From assembly GCA_017984835.1 (NCBI GenBank), contig JAGNYR010000010.1, forward strand, positions 1 to 45,472: DNA of 45,472 nt. Reading direction: 5' to 3'. Numbering within the stretch: the stretch's first letter is position 1; every line of letters begins with the position of its first letter. The notes under the pieces are model-generated. The model did no database searches. It worked only from the letters and a program-made list of their open reading frames with translations, and was not told the DNA's origin. Shown piece after piece: positions 18,436-27,449 of the stretch. The DNA comes from Flavobacterium sp. Lineage in GTDB: Bacteria > Bacteroidota > Bacteroidia > Flavobacteriales > Flavobacteriaceae. Made by a program: the position numbers and the translations under genes.

Positions 18436-18485
18436 TTTACTCATTTATTTTACCTCTTAGAAAATAAATAGTAAATAATTATATC

Positions 18486-20501
18486 ATGAAAAATCAGATG
18501 GTATTGCTATTTGGTTTTGCTTTTGGTGTCGTTTTTTCACAAGAAAAACTGAACGAAGTAAAAGTAGAAACCAATTCAAAAGGCATACAAAAATCACTAA
18601 AAAAAGTATCCAATGTGACGGTTGTGAGTAGTAAAGAACTTCTCAAAGCAGCCTGTTGTAATCTGGCAGAAAGTTTCGAAACGAATCCGTCCATTGATGT
18701 GAACTTTTCGGATGCTTTAACGGGAACCAAACAAATAAAAATGTTGGGTTTAACCAGTCCCTATATTTTAATCGCTGAAGAAAATATTCCCAGTGTTCGA
18801 GGTGCTTCACAGGCTTATGGCTTGTCCTTTACGCCAGGTACTTGGGTTGAAAGCATCCAAATTACCAAAGGGGCTGGAAGCGTTGTGAATGGTTTCGAAA
18901 GTATCTCGGGCCAGATCAATACAGAGTTAATCAAGCCTAAAAATGACATCCCCTTTTATTTTAATTTTTACGGTGCTACCGAAGGTCGATTTGAAGTAAA
19001 TACCCATTTTAACCATCAAATTTCTGATAAATGGGCTTCCAGTTTCTATGTGCATGGTAACACGAGAACTGTAAAAAACGACATGAATTCGGACGGGTTT
19101 TTGGACAATCCAATAGGGAAACAACTCAATCTTGTGAGTAGATGGCAATACACGGATGCTGAAAAGGGATGGGTTTCTTTTTTCAATTTCAAATACATGA
19201 ACGACCAAAAACAGACGGGTGAGTTGGCTTTTTCTCCTGAAATGGATCAATTTACAACCCAGCACTGGGGCTCAGAAATCAATACCAAGCGTTTTGATTT
19301 TACTTCCAAAATGGGTTATGTATTTAAAGACATGCCCTTTCAGAGTTTGGGTTTTCAAAATGCTTTTAGTGCGCACAACCAAACATCCTATTTTGGTTTA
19401 AGGCAGTATGATATTTTTCAAAAAAGTTATTATTCCAATCTAATTTTTAACTCCATCATTAACAATACCAACCATAAATTTTCGACAGGGGTGAATTTTA
19501 CTTTGGATCAATATGCCGAGTTTTTGTCGCAAGTAGATTACAGTAGAATCGATAATTCGTTGGGTGGTTTTTTTGAATATACCTACGGCTCAATGGACAA
19601 CTTTAGTTTTATTCTAGGTTCAAGGATTGATTATCACAATCGATTGGGGTTCTTTTACACACCGCGTCTGCATGTTCGGTACAATCCTTGGGAAAAATTG
19701 GTAGTACGGTTTTCTGCCGGAAGAGGGAAGAGGGCTGCGAATATTTTTGCTGAAAATCAAAGTATTTTGGGTAGCTCACGCGCCTTTTCAATCGGAGATT
19801 CAGATGGAAAAATCTATGGTCTCCATCCAGAAATTGCATGGAATTATGGCCTGAGTTTCACACAGAATTTCAAACTGCTTCATAAAAAAGCAGATGTAAG
19901 TTTCGATTTTTACCGAACTGTTTTTCAAAACCAAGCGGTAATTGATGTCATGCAATCTCCTCAAGAAGTGTTATTTTATAACCTAAAAGGGGATTCGTAT
20001 GCCAATAGTTTTCAATTGGATTTCAATATCGAATTGATGAACCATTTCAATCTTCGAACATCGTATAAATATTTTGATATTGCGACCGATTATTTATCTG
20101 GAACCTTTCAAAGACCCTTGCAAGCAAAGCATCGTTTTTTTATGAACTTGGAGTATGCAACCCACATTACTGATAGAGGGGGACATTGGAAATTTGATTT
20201 CACTTTGAATTGGCTTGGAAAACAACAGTTACCAAACACCTTGTCTAACCCCGAAAACGATCGGCTGCCTTCAAAATCACCCTCGTTTAGCGTCATGAAT
20301 ACTCAAATAACAAAAGTATTCTCTACTTATTTTGAATTGTATTTAGGGGGAGAAAACATTGGAAATTACCAACAAGAAAAAGCTATTTTGGGAGCTAGTA
20401 ATCCATTCGGATCTACTTTTGACACTTCCATGATTTATGCCCCAATTTTTGGACAAATGTATTATGTAGGACTTCGATATAAAATAAAAAGCAACAAATA
20501 A
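18486..20501 (+). CDS. TonB-dependent receptor, probably for copper or another heavy metal
   Basis: A 671-residue outer-membrane receptor with signal peptide (FGFAFGVVFSQ), a plug starting directly after it (no STN or carboxypeptidase domain), and a barrel ending LRYKIKSNK. The plug has the striking AACCNLAESFETNPSIDV segment with a Cys pair, typical of the small receptors linked to heavy-metal-associated proteins. The gene sits between an HYC_CC_PP gene and an HMA-domain gene (nine-base gap to the latter), so metal uptake is a strong inference. Copper is the best guess from the family context, but the metal is not proven. Confidence 0.85.
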   Translation: MKNQMVLLFGFAFGVVFSQEKLNEVKVETNSKGIQKSLKKVSNVTVVSSKELLKAACCNLAESFETNPSIDVNFSDALTGTKQIKMLGLTSPYILIAEENIPSVRGASQAYGLSFTPGTWVESIQITKGAGSVVNGFESISGQINTELIKPKNDIPFYFNFYGATEGRFEVNTHFNHQISDKWASSFYVHGNTRTVKNDMNSDGFLDNPIGKQLNLVSRWQYTDAEKGWVSFFNFKYMNDQKQTGELAFSPEMDQFTTQHWGSEINTKRFDFTSKMGYVFKDMPFQSLGFQNAFSAHNQTSYFGLRQYDIFQKSYYSNLIFNSIINNTNHKFSTGVNFTLDQYAEFLSQVDYSRIDNSLGGFFEYTYGSMDNFSFILGSRIDYHNRLGFFYTPRLHVRYNPWEKLVVRFSAGRGKRAANIFAENQSILGSSRAFSIGDSDGKIYGLHPEIAWNYGLSFTQNFKLLHKKADVSFDFYRTVFQNQAVIDVMQSPQEVLFYNLKGDSYANSFQLDFNIELMNHFNLRTSYKYFDIATDYLSGTFQRPLQAKHRFFMNLEYATHITDRGGHWKFDFTLNWLGKQQLPNTLSNPENDRLPSKSPSFSVMNTQITKVFSTYFELYLGGENIGNYQQEKAILGASNPFGSTFDTSMIYAPIFGQMYYVGLRYKIKSNK

Positions 20502-20510
20502 AAAATAATT

Positions 20511-20864
20511 ATGAAAAACACAATTTTAGGAATGATGTTGCTTTTTGTGGCATTTTCAACACAAGCTCAAGAAAAAAAGAATAAAAATGCAAAGTATATA
20601 GTTGAAGTGAATGGCAACTGCGAACTTTGTAAAAAAAGAATCGAAAAAGCTGCTTTTGAAGTAAAAGGAGTGAAATCGGCAGTGTGGGATATCGAATCCC
20701 ATCAACTAAGTTTGATTGTGAACGAAGAAAAGTGTTCTTTACTTGAGGTAGAGCAACAACTTGCCAAAGTTGGCCACGACACAAAAGACGTTAAAGCTGC
20801 GGATGAAGTGTATGATCAACTGCATGGTTGTTGCAAGTATGATAGGGATTTAAAACTTAATTAA
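20511..20864 (+). CDS. Secreted heavy-metal-associated (HMA) domain protein
   Basis: A 117-residue protein with a signal peptide (LLFVAFSTQAQ). The mature part is one HMA fold: YIVEVNGNCELCKKRIEKAAFEVKGV has the metal-binding Cys37-x-x-Cys40, followed by the second strand-helix-strand. A second potential metal site lies near the C-terminus (LHGCCKYDR, His105, Cys107, Cys108). It ends the metal-uptake set and could accept metal from the TonB receptor in the periplasm. The HMA fold is certain from motif; the metal (copper, silver or other) is inferred. Confidence 0.88.
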   Translation: MKNTILGMMLLFVAFSTQAQEKKNKNAKYIVEVNGNCELCKKRIEKAAFEVKGVKSAVWDIESHQLSLIVNEEKCSLLEVEQQLAKVGHDTKDVKAADEVYDQLHGCCKYDRDLKLN

Positions 20865-20930
20865 CATGAAAAGTAGAACTCCTTTCGTTTATTTTTATTA
20901 ATTTCACACGCAATTAATTTCAATATATTT

Positions 20931-21614
20931 ATGTCACATTTCGACTGGAAACAGCTTTTTAATCCCGAGTTTTATATTCTTCTTGAATTTGGGGGGATCA
21001 AAATAGGTCTGTATGTAGTGCTTTTCATTGTTTTTGCCGAAACAGGTTTACTGGCTGGTTTTTTTCTTCCAGGTGATAGCCTTCTTTTTCTTTGTGGCAT
21101 TTATTCAGAAACGCTTATGAAAGACTTTAGTTTGGGAAATGATTTTCTGAATGTAACTCTTTTAGCTTCTGTTATTTCTGTGATGGGGATTATTGGAAAT
21201 ACAACGGGGTACTGGGTCGGAGTAAAAAGTGGTAATTACCTCTTTAAAAAAGAAGATAATTTTTTCTTCAAGAAAAAGTACCTGTACCAATCCAAAGATT
21301 TTTTCGATAAATACGGGAATAAAGCAGTCGTTTTTGCTCGTTTCTTGCCTATAGTTAGAACTTTCGCACCCGTTGTAGCCGGAATTGTGAACATGAACAA
21401 AAAGCAATTCATGTTTTATAACGTAGTCGGATCCCTTCTTTGGTCGTTTACCATGATATTTGCGGGTCACTACTTATACGAACTGTTTCTGATCCAATTC
21501 AAGATAGATCTCAAGCACTACATCGAATTTATTGTGATCGGTATTATTGCCATCACAACCCTCCCGGTGTTATTCAAAATCATCAAAAATAAATCAAATC
21601 ATCCGTCTCTTTAG
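20931..21614 (+). CDS. DedA family membrane protein (VTT domain)
   Basis: A 227-residue inner-membrane protein of the DedA family, implicated in recycling of lipid carriers such as undecaprenyl phosphate and in membrane homeostasis. Motifs are FAETGLLAGFFLPGDSLLFLCG, then GNTTGYWVGVKSG, FDKYGNKAVVFARFLPIVRTFAPVVAG and the C-terminal GSLLWSFTMIFAGHYLY. The FxRFxPxxRT-like helix is intact. It has its own 66-base upstream gap with a weak TATATTTA box and its own terminator overlapping the stop codon, so it is probably not part of the metal operon. Confidence 0.92.
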   Translation: MSHFDWKQLFNPEFYILLEFGGIKIGLYVVLFIVFAETGLLAGFFLPGDSLLFLCGIYSETLMKDFSLGNDFLNVTLLASVISVMGIIGNTTGYWVGVKSGNYLFKKEDNFFFKKKYLYQSKDFFDKYGNKAVVFARFLPIVRTFAPVVAGIVNMNKKQFMFYNVVGSLLWSFTMIFAGHYLYELFLIQFKIDLKHYIEFIVIGIIAITTLPVLFKIIKNKSNHPSL

Positions 21615-21627
21615 GCGGATTTTTTTT
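21601..21627 (+). terminator. Terminator of the dedA-like gene
   Basis: ATCCGTC and GGCGGAT form a 7-bp stem (one G-T pair) around TCTTTA, followed by eight T. The stop codon of the DedA gene lies inside the hairpin. Confidence 0.8.
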
Positions 21628-21765
21628 GGGGCGTGACCCCGTTTACTTCCTTGAATTTTTCATGAAAATTTACTCATGCCGGGGTCGGGCTTTTCACTGC
21701 AAGTCCGCGCCAATTTCCGTTATCACTCCCATCGGCTGTGGGCTTTCCACTGCAATCCCTCACGC
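21628..21765 (+). repeat. Structured intergenic repeat, type 1
   Basis: A GC-richer block in the gap between dedA and groL. GACCCCG (21635-21641) pairs with CGGGGTC (21680-21686). It then has two related copies of a 19-mer: 21687-21705 and 21740-21758 (GGGCTTTTCACTGCAAGTC and GGGCTTTCCACTGCAATCC), and ends with CCCTCACGCAAG. I recall this arrangement as an intergenic repeat seen in many Flavobacterium genomes, but only this copy is in the window. No ORF is supported. It may be a transcribed 3' structure or a mobile palindromic element. Confidence 0.55.
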
Positions 21766-21792
21766 AAGAGCCTAGTTTTCAACTGTCTTAGC

Positions 21793-21828
21793 ATAAAAAA
21801 ATCCGCTTCATCAATGACAAAGCGGATT
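21793..21828 (-). terminator. groL terminator
   Basis: A 9-bp perfect stem AATCCGCTT/AAGCGGATT (21800-21808 with 21820-21828) with, on the minus strand, a run of seven T after it. It lies 24 bases after the groL stop. Confidence 0.85.
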
Positions 21829-21851
21829 CGTTTAATTTTTGTAAAAAAATC

Positions 21852-23492
<1,641 letters not shown>

Positions 23493-23495
23493 TTA

Positions 23496-23520
23496 TGCCG
23501 AAAGCGGAAAGCTTAAGGCT
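23496..23520. repeat. Left flanking repeat of the four-helix-bundle insertion
   Basis: Bases 23496-23520 begin TGCCGAAAGCGGAAAGCTTA and end AGGCT. They match imperfectly, in direct orientation, the segment at 23869-23894. The stop codon of the inserted gene lies inside this repeat. Confidence 0.6.
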
Positions 23521-23869
23521 CGATTAATTTTTGTTTTAATTTAAATATTTTACTTTTAATAGTATTTACTTTTAATTCTAATTCTGAAAAGGATTCTTCT
23601 GAAATGTATTTTAAATCTTTTGAAAGTAAAAGTAAATATTCAGTTTCATTTGCTGATCCTAGAGAAATATTTAAAAAATGGTTGAATTCCTTATCACTGT
23701 TTCTTCCACAACCTTCACTTATATTGGTTGGTATTGAGGCTGAAGCCCTACGTATTTGACTGGTAAGGTTATACAATTCTTCTTTTGGAAATTGAGAAGT
23801 TAATTGATAAACTTCTAATGTAAAACGGTGACTTAGTTCCCAGATTTCATATTTTTTAAAATCTCTCAT
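23513..23869 (-). CDS. Four-helix-bundle protein (23S rRNA intervening-sequence type, TIGR02436-like)
   Basis: A 118-residue all-helical protein with the family pattern: FKKYEIWELSHRFTLEVYQLTSQFPKEELYNLTSQIRRASASIPTNISEGCGRNSDKEFNHFLNISLGSANETEYLLLLSKDL. These proteins were first found in intervening sequences of 23S rRNA and form pentamers of four-helix bundles; their role is not settled. Here the gene lies in the middle of the groES-groEL operon, same strand, with imperfect direct repeats at both ends. The ATG overlaps the right repeat and the stop lies in the left one. That organisation indicates a late insertion of a gene-plus-repeat unit rather than an ancestral operon member. Confidence 0.88.
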   Translation of the reverse strand: MRDFKKYEIWELSHRFTLEVYQLTSQFPKEELYNLTSQIRRASASIPTNISEGCGRNSDKEFNHFLNISLGSANETEYLLLLSKDLKYISEESFSELELKVNTIKSKIFKLKQKLIEP

Positions 23870-23894
23870 GCCGAATCGCTTAAAGCTTATTGCT
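23869..23894. repeat. Right flanking repeat of the four-helix-bundle insertion
   Basis: Bases 23869-23894 begin TGCCGAATCGCTTAAAGCTT and end ATTGCT. They share TGCCGAA, a GC core and AAAGCTTA with the left copy at 23496-23520. This copy spans the start codon of the inserted gene and reaches the groS stop codon. Confidence 0.6.
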
Positions 23895-24168
23895 AAATAA
23901 TAGCAAGAATATCGTCTTCACGCATGATTAGATAGTCTTTTCCTTCTAATTTTAGTTCTGTTCCTGCATATTTACCATACAAAACAGTATCTCCGACTTT
24001 TACCGTCATGGGTTCGTCTTTTTTACCATTACCTACAGCAAGGATGATCCCTTTTTGTGGTTTTTCTTTTGCAGTGTCTGGAATGAAAATTCCCGATGCT
24101 GTTTGAGTTTCGGCAGCTGCTGGCTCAACGATAACTCGATCTGAAAGCGGTTTAATGTTTAATGCCAT
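23893..24168 (-). CDS. groS: Co-chaperonin GroES (10 kDa)
   Basis: A 91-residue lid of the GroEL chamber. Hallmarks: [45 protein letters not shown], the mobile loop being in this segment, then [36 protein letters not shown]. Length is typical. It is first in the groS-groL transcript; the insertion of the four-helix-bundle gene begins at its stop codon without damaging it. Confidence 0.97.
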   Translation of the reverse strand: MALNIKPLSDRVIVEPAAAETQTASGIFIPDTAKEKPQKGIILAVGNGKKDEPMTVKVGDTVLYGKYAGTELKLEGKDYLIMREDDILAII

Positions 24169-24282
24169 TGTTTTTATTTTTAATTGTTAGAATTGTTTTT
24201 GTTTCTAGTTTATTTCAGAAATTGTGCCAATTGATTATTACTGACATTTTTTCAGCCAAGCCATTCTGATAGAACCTTTCGA

Positions 24283-24362
24283 TTGTCTTTTAGCCCTGAT
24301 AGAGCCGATATCCTTAGGAGTCCCGAAGGGCGAATAAGATACAGGCGATAGCAGGAATGACC
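24283..24362 (+). repeat. Structured intergenic repeat, type 2 (copy A)
   Basis: The 276-base gap between secG and groS holds, besides the secG terminator, a block reading TTTTAGCCCTGATAGAGCCG, then ATATCC, then a GTCCCGAAGGGCG stretch, then AAGATACAGGCGATAGCAGG. A related block in the opposite orientation is at 43464-43604. The shared cores are GCCCxGATAGA at one end and GCGA-ATAGC-GGA at the other. I recall similar elements in many Flavobacterium intergenic regions. No coding potential is evident. Confidence 0.5.
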
Positions 24363-24392
24363 TTTATTGATTGGTTCCAAGCCCATTGCTTC

Positions 24393-24422
24393 AAAAAAAA
24401 ATCCCGATTACTCGAGATTTTT
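24393..24422 (-). terminator. secG terminator
   Basis: On the minus strand AAAAATC and GATTTTT pair, with an inner CGA/TCG stem and a four-base loop, followed by a run of nine T. It closes the miaB to secG transcript. Confidence 0.75.
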
Positions 24423-24444
24423 AATTGCTATTTCGAATTCGAAA

Positions 24445-24783
24445 TTATTTTGTTTCTGGTGCTACCGGAGTTGCTTGTTTTGGTGCTGCTGGTGTTGGCG
24501 TTGCTGGTGCAGCTGCTTCTGTTGGATCAATTGTTTTTAATTTATTATCTCCAGTTGCTCCTGTAAAGCTCACGCCTGAAAGCAAGATTAATGCAATCAA
24601 AAGAGCAGAAAGCGTCCAAGTACTTTTGTCTAAAAAGTCGGTTGTTTTTTGAACTCCACCTAAATTGGTTGCTCCAAATGAAGAAGATAAACCTCCTCCT
24701 TTAGGGTTTTGTACCATGATTACTACGATTAGTAAAAAACAAACAATTGTGATTAATACTAAGAATACTGTAAAATTTGTCAT
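24445..24783 (-). CDS. secG: Preprotein translocase subunit SecG
   Basis: A 112-residue small subunit of the SecYEG channel. Two membrane helices (VFLVLITIVCFLLIVVIMVQ and TLSALLIALILLSGVSFTG) flank the conserved loop PKGGGLSSSFG, the SecG signature. The C-terminal tail is rich in Ala, Pro and Thr (TPAAPKQATPVAPETK), a low-complexity extension common in this phylum. It overlaps the upstream TPR gene by four bases and ends the operon before the terminator. Confidence 0.92.
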   Translation of the reverse strand: MTNFTVFLVLITIVCFLLIVVIMVQNPKGGGLSSSFGATNLGGVQKTTDFLDKSTWTLSALLIALILLSGVSFTGATGDNKLKTIDPTEAAAPATPTPAAPKQATPVAPETK

Positions 24784-25583
24784 TGCTTAAAGTTATTGTT
24801 TTGTTGTAAATTTTTTATATCTTCAATTCGGACTGCAAATAAACTACTTTTTTCTGGATATTTCAAAATTAATATTTCATAAGCTTGAATTGCGCGGTCA
24901 TATTTTTTTTGTTCGAGATATACCTTTGCCAAAGTTTCGGTCATTAAATAGGATGTGTCTTCTATTACCGGCTGCTTTGGTTCTACTGTAGTTTCTTTTA
25001 AGATGGGCGGAATTTTGGGATTGGTTTCAATGAATTTATCGATGAGTTCCAATTTTTTTAATTTTTCCGAATCAATTTCTTTGTTTTCTTCGCGTACAAT
25101 GGGCTTAAAACGAGATAATTGGAGCCATTCTTGAAACGAGTGGGTTTCATTTTTATCAAAATCAAGCGGTTTTCCAATCTCAAGTTTTTGTTCAAAGGTG
25201 ATTTTTGTCGCCTTTTCGATGGTGTCCAAAATAGATTGCTCTGTTTTGTCAATCGCTTGTGGTGTGTTTACCGTTTCACTTCCTACGACTTCAATGTTGT
25301 GCAATTCGGCAATTTTTTGTTCGTACAGTCCATTTTGAACGGTGACGAATTTATTTGACGTGATGAAGTCAAAAAGTACCGCTCTATCCGTTGTGAAGGC
25401 AGCTGCAACTTTTAGCGCATAATTGTATTTGAAACTGTCCTGATTGTATAAATGCTTCAGTCTAAGGGTACGTGCGCTTTGGAAATAAGGGAATTCTTCG
25501 ATTATTTTTTCTAACGACAAATTGTGACGCTCGTTGATGGCGTCGGGTTTGTTAATTAGATAGGTGTAATCGGTAATATTCAT
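24780..25583 (-). CDS. Conserved TPR-like protein of the secG operon
   Basis: A 267-residue cytoplasmic protein without signal peptide. It starts NITDYTYLINKPDAINERHNLSLEKIIEEFPYFQSARTLRLKHL and ends in a tetratricopeptide-like pair of helices (TETLAKVYLEQKKYDRAIQAYEILILKYPEKSSLFAVRIEDIKNL, about 215-258). The middle is acidic and linker-like. The gene is packed between lptE (four-base gap) and secG (four-base overlap), so it is translated with envelope-export genes. I do not recognise a characterised function; a scaffold role in envelope biogenesis is an inference from context. Confidence 0.7.
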   Translation of the reverse strand: MNITDYTYLINKPDAINERHNLSLEKIIEEFPYFQSARTLRLKHLYNQDSFKYNYALKVAAAFTTDRAVLFDFITSNKFVTVQNGLYEQKIAELHNIEVVGSETVNTPQAIDKTEQSILDTIEKATKITFEQKLEIGKPLDFDKNETHSFQEWLQLSRFKPIVREENKEIDSEKLKKLELIDKFIETNPKIPPILKETTVEPKQPVIEDTSYLMTETLAKVYLEQKKYDRAIQAYEILILKYPEKSSLFAVRIEDIKNLQQNNNFKQ

Positions 25584-25587
25584 CGGG

Positions 25588-26094
25588 TTACCATTTAGCT
25601 AACGATTCATTAAAAATATCTTGCGTAATTCGAGTGAAAATTTCGTCAAGCGCACTCGTTAATTGCGAGCCCACTAGTTGATCGGTGCCACTATAGTCAT
25701 AATAGAATGAGAATGTTTTCTCAAAATTATCAGCCTCTTTGTTTTTGTTGTAAAAACGAACTCGGACCGAAATACTCAATCTATTTTGTGCTGCTTTTTG
25801 ATCGGCCGTTGCCGTCATGGGCGAAATTCGGTATTCTGTGATTTCGCCTTCGTAAACCAAATCTCCGTTGGTACTGGTCAGATTTAAATTGGTTTGATTT
25901 TGAATTATTTTTTGTAATTCTTGGGTAAAGGTTCTCTCAATACCCGGTTCGATCAGCTCGGCAGTATTTTGAAAATAGTTTACTTGAAAAGTTTTAGCAT
26001 CTATTTTCCCTGTGGTTCCAGTAAAATTATACACCCCACATCCCGAAAGGAGGAAGAGTACAAACAGCATTAATAAATAGCTAAATTTTTTCAT
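25588..26094 (-). CDS. lptE: LptE-type LPS-assembly lipoprotein
   Basis: A 168-residue outer-membrane lipoprotein. The signal ends in lipobox LLSGC with Cys19. The mature part has the LptE-like two-helix, beta-sheet layout and the Bacteroidota family motif GVYNFTGTTGKIDAKTFQVNYFQNTA, then the RTFTQELQKIIQNQTNL helix and GDLVYEGEITEYRISP. LptE plugs the LptD barrel and helps deliver LPS to the surface. It lies between the sigma-54 activator gene (55-base gap) and the TPR gene. Assignment rests on family pattern. Confidence 0.85.
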   Translation of the reverse strand: MKKFSYLLMLFVLFLLSGCGVYNFTGTTGKIDAKTFQVNYFQNTAELIEPGIERTFTQELQKIIQNQTNLNLTSTNGDLVYEGEITEYRISPMTATADQKAAQNRLSISVRVRFYNKNKEADNFEKTFSFYYDYSGTDQLVGSQLTSALDEIFTRITQDIFNESLAKW

Positions 26095-26149
26095 TTCGTT
26101 TCAAAGATATATTTTTTATGTGATAAAATCCAACTGATGATAAAAGTTA

Positions 26150-27418
26150 TTATAAGTCGTATTGTTTGATTTTTCGATATAAAGTTCGTTCCGAGATGCC
26201 CAATTCATCGGCTGCGGCCTTTCTTTTTCCTTTATTTCGATCTAATGATTTTTTGATCAGTTCGATTTCTTTTGCTTCCAAACTCAAGGTTTCTTCCTCT
26301 TCTACGGTTTCTGCAAATAAATAGTCGTTGCTGTCTTCATCGTCTTCAAATTCTTCTTGTTCCATTGATTCTGCCTCTGGAATAAGGGTGCTTCTTAATG
26401 GACTTTCTTCAAAATCGGTTGTGATTTCTTCTTTTTTACCATACACCTTTTGAATCAAATGCGGATTGATGTCTTGTACTTTGGTTGAACCATTTTTCAT
26501 TAGTTCTAAAGTCAACTTCTTCAAGTCGTTCAGATCGCTTTTCATGTCAAAAAGCACTTTGTAAAGAATGTCTCGTTCGGTGCTGAAGTCGCTTTCGCTT
26601 TTTTTGCTTTTTATGACACTTGGCAAATGGTTTCCGTCTTGTGGCAGGTAGGAGGTAAGTGTTTTTAAAGAAATTTCACGTGTGGTTTCTAATACGGATA
26701 TTTGTTCTGCGGCATTCCGTAATTGTCGGATGTTTCCGCTCCATCTATATTTGACAAGGTATTCAATGGCATCGTCATTCAATTTTATGGCGGGCATTTT
26801 GTATTTATGTGCAAAATCGGATGCGAATTTTCTAAACAGCAAATGGATGTCGTCTTTGCGATCACGTAAGGGCGGCAAACCAATTTCAACCGTACTCAAT
26901 CGGTAATATAAGTCTTCTCTAAATTTGCCTTTTTCAATCGCGTCAAACATGTTTACATTGGTAGCGGCTACAATTCTGACATTGGTTTTTTGAACTTGCG
27001 AAGAACCTACTTTGATGAATTCTCCATTTTCTAAAACACGTAGTAAACGAACTTGGGTTGTAAGGGGAAGTTCTCCCACTTCATCAAGAAATATGGTTCC
27101 GCCATCTGCCACTTCAAAATAACCTTCTCGGGCATTGTTAGCTCCTGTAAATGATCCTTTTTCGTGTCCAAACAATTCGCTGTCTATCGTTCCTTCCGGA
27201 ATGGCACCGCAGTTTACAGCGATGTATTTTCCGTGTTTTCTGTGGGATAATGAATGAATGATTTTTGGAATACTTTCTTTTCCCACACCGCTTTCTCCAA
27301 CGACCAACACCGAAATATCGGTTGGAGCGACCTGAATTGCTTTTTCTACCGCACGATTGAGCTTAGGGTCATTCCCAATAATTTCAAATCGTTGTTTTAT
27401 GTTTTGAACTGTTTCCAT
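26150..27418 (-). CDS. Sigma-54-dependent transcriptional activator without receiver domain
   Basis: A 422-residue enhancer-binding protein. The AAA+ ATPase starts almost at the N-terminus: Walker A GESGVGKE, the sigma-54 contact loop as KGSFTGAN (canonical GAFTGA has Ala at the second position), Walker B GGTIFLDEVGEL and the R-finger region LYYRLSTVEIGLPPLRDRKDDI. A long acidic linker (EQEEFEDDEDSNDYLFAETVEEEE) precedes a C-terminal Fis-type helix-turn-helix (KGKRKAAADELGISERTLYRKIKQYDL). It has no phosphoreceiver or sensor domain, so activity may be set by expression or partner proteins. The ATG at 27427 is an equally possible start, adding three residues. It lies 22-31 bases after miaB. 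Confidence 0.88.
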   Translation of the reverse strand: METVQNIKQRFEIIGNDPKLNRAVEKAIQVAPTDISVLVVGESGVGKESIPKIIHSLSHRKHGKYIAVNCGAIPEGTIDSELFGHEKGSFTGANNAREGYFEVADGGTIFLDEVGELPLTTQVRLLRVLENGEFIKVGSSQVQKTNVRIVAATNVNMFDAIEKGKFREDLYYRLSTVEIGLPPLRDRKDDIHLLFRKFASDFAHKYKMPAIKLNDDAIEYLVKYRWSGNIRQLRNAAEQISVLETTREISLKTLTSYLPQDGNHLPSVIKSKKSESDFSTERDILYKVLFDMKSDLNDLKKLTLELMKNGSTKVQDINPHLIQKVYGKKEEITTDFEESPLRSTLIPEAESMEQEEFEDDEDSNDYLFAETVEEEETLSLEAKEIELIKKSLDRNKGKRKAAADELGISERTLYRKIKQYDL

Positions 27419-27449
27419 AATCTGCATTAACCTATGTTAATATATTATT

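Noticed and set aside
23513..23869. Presence of a fragmented 23S rRNA around the four-helix-bundle gene
   Set aside because: The family is known from rRNA intervening sequences, but both sides here are intact chaperonin genes with no rRNA sequence.
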